DNA of 64,000 nt, from the NCBI GenBank assembly GCA_003184365.1, contig NKYR01000031.1:275916-339915 (forward strand). The letters run 5' to 3'. Made by a program: the position numbers and the translations under genes. The notes beneath the pieces were generated by a model that did not search any database, was not told the origin of the DNA, and saw only the letters and a program-made list of their open reading frames with translations. Shown piece by piece: positions 46,709 to 56,600 of this stretch. Source of the DNA: Evernia prunastri. Taxonomy: Eukaryota > Ascomycota > Lecanoromycetes > Lecanorales > Parmeliaceae. Each line of letters opens with the position of its first letter. Position 1 is the first letter of the stretch.

Positions 46709-49153
46709 TCACCCCACATGCCTCCTCCACTCCGCCACCCTCCCCTCCCCCATCCCGCCCTGGCCAATCCCCGCCAACAAACTCTCCCTCTCCCTCTCCC
46801 GCCTGCGCTCCCTCTCCCTCTCCTGCCTCCTCTCGCTTGCTTCCTCAGAACCGGCTCTCTCACCGGCACCATGCCTCCTCGCGCTCTCACCGCCACCATG
46901 CCTCCTCGCGCTCACGCTGGCCCTCCTCTCCACACCCACACCCACACCCGCCCATCCGTCCCCGCCCCCTACGACTAGCAACGAGGGCCTGTGCGCCGCG
47001 GCCTCGGTCTCGTAATCGCTCACGACGCGCCGGGGCACGACGCGTTCGCTCGGGCGCGTGCCGGGGCGGTTGTTGTAGCGTCGAGACGCGGCGGAGTGTT
47101 GGCGGAGGAGCGGGGGCGCGGGGTGTCTGAGGAGAGGGGGCGAGGGCGGCGGTGGCTGTTGGTGGTGGCGGTTGTGCTGTCGGGCCGGGTTGTGTGGGCC
47201 GGAAGGGACCTCGGTGGCGCGGCGGAACCAGTCCGGGTCGTAGTGATGGGGTGCGGGGTTGCGGTGCGGTGGGTCCTCGAGGTTGACGAATGCGGCTTCC
47301 TCGTCGTCGTCGTCGTTGTCGTCGAGGTTCAGGCCGAGGATCTGTATGTGTCGCGCGAGCGCCTCGTCCCTGCGTTCTTGCTCCCGCCGCCGGTCGAGTT
47401 CTTCCTGGTAGCCGCGCGCCGGGTTCGGGTTCGGGTTGGCGACGGGGACCCTACGGACTTGGGGGACGTTCATGTGGGCGAGGCGGTCGGCTTCGACGGT
47501 CTCGTAGTTGAACCAGGGGCAGTCGCACGTCTTCCACGCGAGGCCGCAGATCATGCAGAACTCGGCGCGGCAGCGGCACGTCATGTGGTTGCAGCCTTCC
47601 TTGAGCTCGACCGTCGCGGAGCAGTTGAAGCAGCGCTGCCAGCCTTCCGCCTTGGCGACCTTGATGAATTCCTGCGTCGCGGCGTCCTTGGGGCACTCGC
47701 GGCTGGAGTGCCACTTGTTGTTGCACGTGCAGCAGACTTTCGTCTTGCACCGCTGGCATTTGCCGAATTTTCTGCCTCCGTTGGCGCCGCCGCTGGTGTC
47801 GACAGAGATGTGGGCAGGTTTGATCCATGTGCCGCAGCCCCTTGCAGGGCAGTAGGTGCGGTTTTTGGTGGTGTATTCCTGGTACTTGCGGTTCCATTTT
47901 CTTTTGAAACTGTTGTCGAAGAGCTTGTCGACATGTTTCAGGTCGATGCAGTCTTTGGTGCAGCAGGTGGGAGGCATGTGTTGTGGGTCGGTTGTAGAAA
48001 GGGTGAAGATGCGGCGGAGACAGGAGTTGCACATGCGGTGTTTGCAGGGCAGAAGGGCGGTTTTGGAGATGGGGACGTCATCCGAGAGGCAGGTTATGCA
48101 TTCCACTCTATCAAGGTCTAGGTTAGCAGAGAACGGAAGTGGTGCTAAGGTATATAAAGCTTACTGTTGCTCCAGCGGCTTGGGTGGCTTAGCTGGTGCG
48201 GCCGGTCTTGCTGGTATGGGCAATCCAAATATCGAGCCGAGAATACTCGACGGCCGAGTAGCTGCCCTGGTTCCTCTGGCAGTAGAAGGCGCTCGCTCTA
48301 ACTTCTCGCGCACGGGTGGTGATGTGGGCTGGGCAAATGATTGTGGTCGCACCTGATGTACGGATGTCTGACTTCGCTTCATGGGAGGTCTGAAGAACGA
48401 TGTAGTGATTGTCTCGCGGACAGACGCGCTTCTGTAGTACCAGCATTTAGCAATCCAAATCCACGCGTCCGACGGGATATGCATCTACCTAGTGACCGGA
48501 GCGCGATCTCTGGTGCTCTTTGGGGCGTGATCGGCGATAGAGCGCTTCTCTCGCCGTAATGGTGTATTTGTTTTCTCCTCATTACGGGACGACCTTTGCT
48601 TAGAGTGTCTCCTTTGCAATTCTCTGTCCGATGTTCGCTGCCGCTCATTCCTCGTCTTACTTGCTTCGCGGGCATTCGTTGTCGATCTCCGTATAGTACC
48701 AGGCCTAGATCGATCCGCTCCCCCCTCGCTCTTCCTGTGCGCCTTGTAGACATGACCTCTTTCTTTTTCCCTCGTACTCTCCTTTTCAGATCTACGGTGA
48801 TGGTGCCGATGTTCTGAATCAGATCTCCTCCGCACTTCTCGAACGACCACCCTTGGCTCCTTCACAGAAGTCTCCTTATCGTTCGTTCTGGAGTCTGAAT
48901 ATGCTCTTCGATGAGTTTGAGAGTTCATCGCCCCCTTTGCTCTCAAACGACGCTCCTCAGGAGGAGTTGTGCAAGCCTCAGCACGGTCTCGCCTCCTTCT
49001 ATTCACAAAACACGTTTCCACGCCTTCATTTGAATTCGAGAACGTAGAGATCGCGTCTTCACCATATGCCTGGTAGCGTAGGGGATGTGAAGAGCAAGCT
49101 GGGTTGCGGCGGTCGTAATGGGAAGAGGTAGATCTCGTGGTGGCGACGGGCAT
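46709..49153 (-). CDS. RBR (RING-IBR-RING) ubiquitin ligase
   Basis: Three exons, 49153-48489, 48431-48165 and 48107-46709, phase 2 joins, about 776 residues. Residues 1-220 are Arg/Ser/Glu-rich and disordered; a short conserved SVRETITTSFFRPPMKRS segment starts exon 2. RING1 begins CITCLSDDVPISK (about 314) with CKHRMCNSC. The IBR follows with CPARGC, KCQRCKTKVCCTC and H-C pairs. RING2 is CFNCSATVELKEGCNHMTC, where the Cys of GCNHM is the expected transthiolation Cys, then CRAEFCMICGLAWKTCDC. RBR ligases take ubiquitin from E2 onto this Cys before transfer. The C-terminal 270 residues are Pro/His then Arg/Glu repeats in unusually GC-rich DNA, which leaves long but spurious open frames on the other strand. 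Substrate unknown. Confidence 0.9.
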
Positions 49154-51321
49154 GCTAAGCTGCCCAAAACTGTAGCAAATTTGACTGATTGGATGCTTCA
49201 GATATATTTTCTCCGGAACCTAATCATGGATTGCCACTGGCCGCCCACTGGCCTGGTCAGCGGGCAGCTCTACTATCGCCTCAGGAATGATTGGGTTGGA
49301 GCGCAGGGGCTTGCATCTCGCAACTCCTTTGTTGAACCTCGTGCATATATACTGCGGGTGATTCTCCACCGGGCAGCCAACGGGATCCAGCCAGCTGGCA
49401 GAGTGATCGCGCTGGCTGTAAGGAATTGTTAAAGGTAAGCAAACGCTCTCAGGCGCTTCAGGTCGTTCAGCGCATAAGATTGAAGACGGTGCTATTTGAC
49501 GGGCTTCGCATCTATGGCCAATCAGAGCATTGGGACACTGGAGTGTACGCTATCCCCCTACTCTCTAGCTCCCGTGTTGTTGTCGATCATTTTAAGAAAA
49601 AGTGGCGGACAGCCCCTACTACGCTAGTGGCTTGGCGCGGCACACAGCTGGCCAGAACATACTCTACTTGTAGGGCTGTTAGGAATAGCCGAATTCACAT
49701 ACTCTAGGTACGTGGTTGTATCACAGCTTCTATCCTTTTCATATTGTCTTCAGTAGAAGAAGGCGACTACGGAAACACTCTATCCGTCAGACCTTTGCCA
49801 ACCTAAATGACAGGAGGGAATTGCAAGACTAGAAATCATGCGTCAATACTGTTGCACCTTACATGCGACATCTGTATGTTTATAGTCTACGAAGTCCATG
49901 ATCTAACATGCTATTACTGCTAAATAAGTATTTGGAACCATCATTTTCACCTTGTCCTCGCCCGATCTTTCAAGCTTACGTGTACTCATCTTCTGAATCT
50001 CCTTCCGCATCAGCCTTACCATCATCCACCTCAACGACGTCGAATTATTGTGCTCTAGCAGTTCCTCTTGCCTCTCTTAGCTTCTTCAAGGTTAAATCAA
50101 CTCCGCCATTGCATGTGAGTCTTGTCCCAACATCTTTCGAGCCAATAGATAAGAGTATGGAGCAAAAATAATGCATAGAGGGAAATTTTTGCAGGCGAAA
50201 ATATTGAAATTTCCAAGTCCTACTGAGGAGAAATCCCAAAAGTTCCACCAAGGCAAGTCTATCGGCTTCACTGTAGGACTTGAAAATTTGTAGGTTCCCT
50301 CTGTGCATTGTTTTTGCTCCATACTCTTACGACAATCTATGAGCAACGCCAAAAACCTTGCACAACTGGGGCCATGACTTGTTGGCCTTACGTAACTCAT
50401 TGATATTTGCCGCTTCGTGCTTGATTCATGGTCTCTGGGCGATCTTTGACTCTGGAAGTTGCTGATGGGTTAGCTGCCGAGACAATTCAACCACTTTGGA
50501 TTGCAGGTACAGTGAGTGGGAGTGGTCAGTGATATAGAAAGGTGTTTCGTTCGTTGCTATGCCTTCCGTATGAAGCGCGATGAGGATGCGATCTTTCAAT
50601 AGAAATCCATTGATGGACATTGCACCTTTTTACGGTCGGAAATACTCCCTACATTCGCGCTGAGCACGCTCCATCTCTCTGCCGATCCTTTCCCAGTCTT
50701 TGCCTATTATTTTGATGGTGAAGATCCGTGTAATCGTCCGATTCTTATGTCCCAGGAGCCTTCTCAGCTATTATGACAAACAAACCGTTGGTCCGCCGCC
50801 TTCCACGGTGGAATTTTGGGAGGAATCCCTAAGGAAACCAGTCTACGAGAGACCGGATCAACCGAAAGATGACCCAAGACTTGATGGGAGGTTCGGTCAA
50901 GGTTTCGATTGTACTGTAATACAGATAGAACACCGGTACCTCACATTCTAGAGCAGTAAAGTCGAGGGACAGCTTCTGATGGAGATATAATTGTCTCATG
51001 TATGGGCCCTCAAAAAAATCTATCCCTTTGATCGCGCCGAGGAATAAGGAATACTTCTGAGTTTTCGAGGCTGCGGGTAGGCTTTTCAAAAGGTATCCCG
51101 GTGCTCAGAGTCTGCTGATCTGCAGGTGATCTAGCATTCCCATATGCTGTATATTAATTGATGCCCCAATCTTTCGAAGTACATCTAGTTGCATAGATCC
51201 GTTTGTTTTTCGCCCGCCCATCTGCTTCATCTCAAATATACCATTCATCCCGAGTCCACATGTGCATCATATGCGCTCCTTGACGTTTAAGCAACGGGAC
51301 TCACCATGCCTCACCAAGGTC
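49154..51321. other. Gene-poor stretch with a hairpin element
   Basis: No gene supported. Short frames at 49118-49432, 49426-49707, 49908-50171 and 50700-50951 lack recognisable domains. Around the hairpin at 50150-50329, fragments of plausible coding sense (minus strand, KSWPQLCKVFGVAHR) suggest a decayed gene, but this is weak. Confidence 0.4.
50150..50329. repeat. 180-bp imperfect palindrome (MITE-like or foldback)
   Basis: TAAGAGTATGGAGCAAAAAT (50150-50169) and its continuation AATGCATAGAGGGAA pair with TTCCCTCTGTGCATT...CATACTCTTA at 50295-50329; the mismatches are of C/T type. Inner blocks CAAGTCCTAC (50214-50223) and GTAGGACTTG (50273-50282) also pair. Transcribed, it would fold into a long hairpin. 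No transposase. Target duplication unclear. Confidence 0.75.
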
Positions 51322-52266
51322 TCAATCGCCATCAGCATCAGCCTCGTTATCCATCAGTATCTCCTCTTTCGTACTTTGTGCCCCCGTCTCTTCGCGACCC
51401 ACAGTTTCGTCTTCTTCATCCACTTCATCATATTCCACACTGTCTTCGGCATCGTCTTCGTCTTCGTTCGAGCTCCGCTGTTTGAATTTGGTCTCACGAT
51501 CGCGTTGCATGGTGTGGAATCGTTTTCTGCAGGCTGCCAGTGAGCGCCCAGGTATTTTTGCCCTGATTTCGTCCCATGTCTCGCGTTTGATCCTAGAAGA
51601 AAACAATACACTGTCTTCATTTGCCGACCAGTGGCTGTGAGGGCCTGGAACTTTCACAGTGGGATGCCCTTTACTATTCTTCCATTTATTATGACATTGT
51701 TCTGGTGTATGATTGGGCATGCTTTTGCTGATCTCCCAATAGCTCTTGCCCTCATTTTTGCCCTTTAAAAGTCTCTCGCAGTCTTCAGGCGACCACCGTC
51801 TCTCTTTCTCAGTGGAAAGAAAATCAGAGGTTGGTTTGACAACAGCGTCTGCACTCTGATGGACAGAATTTACCTTCTTTGGCTCGGATGGTCGCTTCGC
51901 CGTACTGGGCTCCACCATACTAGCTAGCCACCACTCCAGTGCAACGTCGCAAAGTGAAGGATGGCGAATATAAGCTTCTTTCAAATGAAAGAGTCCGGCA
52001 AAGGTGAGGTCTTGGGCAACATTGGAGTATTCCGATCGAGACTGTTTCCCAGTACCAGTAAATGCTAATAAGAACAGAGGAGTAAACTGACCATGGCGAC
52101 CGGAGCATGGCCGTCTTATAGCCATAGCATAAACAGTCTTCATAACCGTAAGCATCACGATTCCCGAATAACAAGGCGGAATCTTTAGTTTATTTACAAG
52201 CGTTCGGACCCGAGCGCAGACATTTTGAAAGAAGGCACTACGGAAAGAAGCACGATTCCGATCCAC
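51322..52266 (-). CDS. Two-repeat Myb/SANT-like DNA-binding protein
   Basis: Open frame of 314 residues. Two SANT/Myb repeats: RRWSPEDCERLLKGKNEGKS...CHNKWKN (about 156-197) and SHWSANEDSVLFSSRIKRET...CRKRFHTM (about 212-253), with spaced Trp and the third-helix basic patch. The last 45 residues are strongly acidic (EDEDDAEDSVEYDEVDEEDE). The first 115 residues look less protein-like, so the true start may be the internal Met near 51918 (MVEPSTAKRPSEPKK) or an upstream exon may exist. Probably nuclear; target unknown. Confidence 0.65.
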   Translation of the reverse strand: MDRNRASFRSAFFQNVCARVRTLVNKLKIPPCYSGIVMLTVMKTVYAMAIRRPCSGRHGQFTPLFLLAFTGTGKQSRSEYSNVAQDLTFAGLFHLKEAYIRHPSLCDVALEWWLASMVEPSTAKRPSEPKKVNSVHQSADAVVKPTSDFLSTEKERRWSPEDCERLLKGKNEGKSYWEISKSMPNHTPEQCHNKWKNSKGHPTVKVPGPHSHWSANEDSVLFSSRIKRETWDEIRAKIPGRSLAACRKRFHTMQRDRETKFKQRSSNEDEDDAEDSVEYDEVDEEDETVGREETGAQSTKEEILMDNEADADGD

Positions 52267-52819
52267 GATGACTTACATCAAGCAAAGTTTCTTCATCTTG
52301 ACGTAGCATAGCACAGCACAGAGCTTGTGATTATCTTCATCTATCACAGTTTTTAATAAGAGGTAGTGTCGGCAAATGCACGATATTGCACCCGTCCAGG
52401 CTGTCGAGGCCACACTAGAGTAACCGTAATCAACGAAAGAAGCAAGGACAGACCACGCAATCAACAAAAGCCACTTCTCGTTCATCTAAATTAGCCCAAT
52501 CTTTCCTGAGTTGTTAGCACAGTATTATCCGATCCCTCTCGGATCAATTGTCACAACATAGACCTCACTCAAGATGAGCATTTGAGAGTCGTCTAAGCGC
52601 ACGGCTGCCGACCTGCTCCATAGATACCTGGTGCCATTTGTATGAATCCAGAATCAAAGCACCGGTAACATCGACGGCAGCCCAGCCACGGAGGCTCACA
52701 CGAATGGATAGCACAAGTCTTCAAGATAAAGAGCATGTTAATATCAGACTGTAGCCGTCTGCTGTAGCTATATTGTAGCTAGACTGAGACTCGCCAAGCT
52801 ACTAAAGTCAACGCCGACA
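52267..52819. other. Intergenic, no gene recognised
   Basis: No coding sequence supported on either strand. May contain an upstream exon of the small zinc-binding gene that follows, but none could be identified. Confidence 0.35.
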
Positions 52820-53032
52820 TTGAGTGATGTCGCAAAGACTTTCCCTCCACGTCGCTCGTTGTATTGGTATCGACTTGTTAAGCGTGCAAACTTCTTTTGC
52901 AGTCGCTGCAGCGCTGAAAAAAGATCGAAGCTCGTCGGTTACGCCAAGAACAAATGGGACGAAATCTTGTGCACTGGCTGCTACGGTGATATCCTGTCCG
53001 CCTCCAAGAAGCAAGGCAAGACACAACAATGA
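52820..53032 (+). CDS. Small zinc-binding exon, start not found
   Basis: The frame reads DVAKTFPPRRSLYWYRLVKR, then CSRC, KRSKLVGYAKNKWDEILC and TGCYG, ending SKKQGKTQQ at a stop. Two Cys pairs (CxxC ... CxxC) around KLV.YAKNKW give a compact treble-clef-like zinc motif that I have met in short fungal proteins of unknown role. There is no ATG at the head of this frame (it is open upstream from a TTG), so either a 5' exon is missing or this is a remnant. It lies 650 bp upstream of the giant HET gene on the same strand. Confidence 0.45.
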   Translation: MSDVAKTFPPRRSLYWYRLVKRANFFCSRCSAEKRSKLVGYAKNKWDEILCTGCYGDILSASKKQGKTQQ

Positions 53033-53688
53033 TTGTAAAGAAAAAGGAAGGTTAGAAAGGAAGGTCGTTGTAACGGACGTCGCGGGTTGCAAGCTCATTG
53101 TGCGGGAACCTGTTGTGGGGCTCGATCTAAGATGCGTCGGTGATTTTGATTTCGACGCTGGTTCGAAGATGTTGGCATCGAGAAGCTCTTTTGCGATGTT
53201 ACAGATGGTCCCAAGGATACAGCCATTCGGAGGAGGCGCTAGTAGGTAAGATGGTGGATGGCAGAGTTGTAGATGTGAGTGGTCAGACGCCAAGTGGCCC
53301 AAGCTCAGCCTTGGCAACCGAGGCTTAGCTTCACCGTACATAAGCAGTCAGCTAGAGTCGTGAGTATTGGCAATGGCGTAAATATACAGGGCGCAGCATG
53401 CAGCCGCGCAGTCGCAGTCGCAGTCACACGTCTTAGTTGTCTCCAGGCAACGAGGCAACCTCACACCTTCAGCTACTCCTTTAAATGCGGTTGCGTCCAA
53501 GCCTCCAGACATGTCTGCAGCCACGTCTCTTGGAAAGCTTGCATCTCCCGCTGTTGCAATCGCTTTCCAAAACACGCGCGAGGACAGCTGCGGCACATTG
53601 ACCACTCGTCGCCCACCAGCGATACGTTTTCGATTCTCTCGGCTTTGTCTGGTGGTCAAGCGGTCAGGAACATCTCTATTGCTCCCCA
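53033..53688. other. Upstream region of the giant HET gene
   Basis: No gene supported. A 92-codon open stretch at 53511-53783 overlaps the true first exon in another frame. It should contain the promoter; no distinct TATA or CCAAT element stands out. Confidence 0.4.
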
Positions 53689-56600
53689 ATGGAGGCTTCC
53701 GCGCAGCGCGATGCACGATGTCTCATAGAGAGGATCAGTCGGGAGCACACTTTGGATGGAGCCATCGTTGGGACGAGGTTTGAATTGCTGTTGACCAATT
53801 GTCTTGAAATGTAATACTCATCTGCTCTCTGTCTTCTGTCTTCTTGTTTGGCTCCGACTAACGTTGCCTCGTAGTCTATCGAGTCAGCTATACGAGAAAT
53901 CGACACACTTTCTGATGGAACTCATTCAAAATGCCGATGATAATACCTACAATTGCCCAAGCCCAACTTTGAGCTTCTCCTACAAACCCGGAAGTCTTCG
54001 CATCGATTGCAATGAAGTCGGTTTTACCAGCGAAAATGTGGAGGCTCTTTGCGCGATTAGTCGAAGTACCAAGTCCGGCAAGACGAGCGATGGAGAGCAT
54101 ATTGGCGAGAAGGGAATTGGCTTCAAGTCTGTTTTCAAGGCTGCAGATGTAGTGTGGATATCATCCCGCGAATTCACGTTCAAGTTTGATAAAACCAAGT
54201 TTCTAGGCATGGTTGCGCCTATCTGGACAGAATTTCCCGAGACACCGCGGCCAGGATGTACATCTTTCTATCTCCAACTGTCAAAAGTTTATGAGGAAGA
54301 GACACTCATCCATGAGCTTCTGACGTTTGACGCCAATCTACTTATATTCCTTAGACGGATCAAGGAGATCAATATTCGAGTTGTCCGTCGAGATGAAATG
54401 GTCTGGGAAAAGAAAATCCGGAAAGTTGAAGGTTGGCAAGGCGCGGATCGGATGACTGTCTTACATGCTGGAGAGAGTACTTTCCAGTATCTCATCAGGA
54501 CCCACGTCATCAAGGACCTTCCCAAGGAGCACAAGCGCCCGAATTGGCACCAGACGAAAGTTCTGCTTGCTTTTCCTACAGCTGAATTCCCAGAACAGCC
54601 TCTGTTCGTCCCCCAGAACGTTTATGCTTTCCTCCCGATTAGAAACTATGGCTTGAAGGTAACGAGACCTCTCCCGAGTGCCTGCCTTGCTTCCCGTTTG
54701 ATGATCATATAGTTTCTTGTTCAAGCGGACTTCCTTCTCACAGCCAGTCGGGAGGATGTTGAAAGCACTTTGCCGTGGAATCGAACAATTCGCGATGCTT
54801 TGGCAGAGGCATTTCTGCTATCGATTGCCCATTTCAACGAGGGAAAACTGAAGTACGTCTGGCCTTATTATGTTCCATCGACTTCAACAGCAGCGTCCTC
54901 TTTTCTCGAACCAGCAATCACATCCATCTTGACGCAACTTAGAGAGAGTCCTGTGCTGGAGTCTTGTGCAGGGACGATGGTGAAGGCTTCTTCCCTGAAA
55001 CACGTGCCATTGGACCCATTCGCGGATGGAGAAGGCATACCTTTCACCCTGAATACATACACCGCAGCCAGCTACCTGTCGTTGAGATATCCTACATGGG
55101 TCATTGAAGCAACAAACTCAATCGGAGTGTCGCAGCTATCTCCCCAGGAGTTCTTAGGAGATCTCAACTCGACAATAAAACAGGATCCGACGACCTTTCG
55201 TACCAGATCAGTCACATGGCATTCACAGCTTGCAGAAACCCTCATCAAACTTACAACCGATGTGGAACTTATGTCTGCGATACAGGAAATCTGTCTAATC
55301 CCATTGAACGATGGTACCTGGACTTCAGCCAGAGGACAGTCGATATTTTTTTCGAAGAGTGAAACATCGCTAGAGTTCCCCAGCGGCATCGAAGTGCTCA
55401 TCATAGACTCATCCGCAGAGTCCGATCCATATCGACATAAGCTCTTCACGAATCTCGGCGTTAAGGCTTGGGAGGCGCCTGAAATATGCCGTCTGGTCTT
55501 GAGAATACACGAGTCTTCGGACTTTGACCCCAAAACATTAGCAGTAAACCAGCTCATCTCTCATGCTGCATTTCTTTACAACGCCTCATGGCAGCCGCCC
55601 AAGACTGCAGATCTATGGTTTGCAACTAAGCAAGACGAGCGATGCCTTGGGAGGAAGCTGTACATCCCCGGGAGTAGTGAGACGGACTCAGCAGCAGCTA
55701 GGATTTTCGCTCAACTCCAAAAGCAGTCTGCCGTCATACATAACGACTATCTCAAGGCCTTTGCCTTGGATGCGGATTGGCCTCTTTGGTTGGTCAGTAA
55801 CCTTGGTCTCTCGATGATCCCACGCTTAATCACTCCGCATGTAGATCCTAAACCGCAACCTACACAGATCTTGGAGATTCATGAGAACGCAACGGATGTT
55901 TCTGACCTTTTTGCCTCCCCATCCATTGATGAGAACGCGCCGATCATTGAAGACGCCGATTTCGATTTTTTCGATCAATCGATCCAAGAAAATGATTTCC
56001 AACAACAACTCTTTAGAGAAGATGTTACCAGGACCCCTGCTCCTCCCAAGACCCAATTATCGAGCTCCGTACCAGAGGACTATCAGATGCAGTTGATGCT
56101 ATTGGAGCAGCAAAACAAAAAGAGGCTCCTCATGGCACGACAAGAACAGGAGACACCCTCACAAAGTATGATGCCATCAATGTTGAAGACCCAGGCACAG
56201 CAGCGATTAGTCCAACATCCGCGGCAGGCCACTCAGCGAGGTACTCCAAAGGCGTCCAAGCCGAAAGGTGAGTTTTCTGCTATGTTCCTTATCACTGAGA
56301 TGTAATCAATGATATATAGGACCTGTCGACGTCGAGAAGCAATGTGGAGTTCTCTCACCAAATCGAGTTCCTTGCGCTCGATCGTTGACATGCAAAAGTC
56401 ACTCTATGGAAGCTAAGCGCGCAGTCCCAGGTCGATCTGTGCCTTATGATATGTTGCTCGCTGCATATCAGAAGAATCAAGCCAAGCAATTCGGTTAGTG
56501 ACATCTTCTCCTTCCACGTCACATTAGCCTAAATTCCACTGCGGACGCAGCAATACAAGCAGAACTTGACATTGCACCGCTCGAGGACGAGTTACGAGCC

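Noticed and set aside
46991..48121. 376-codon open frame on the plus strand opposite the RBR ligase
   Set aside because: It lies antisense to conserved RING/IBR coding sequence in GC-rich DNA; its Val/Gly/Arg composition is what the complement of that sequence yields, and it has no domain.
52808..53341. 177-codon minus-strand frame
   Set aside because: Overlaps the Cys-pair exon on the plus strand; composition unremarkable and no domain, so the plus-strand reading was preferred.
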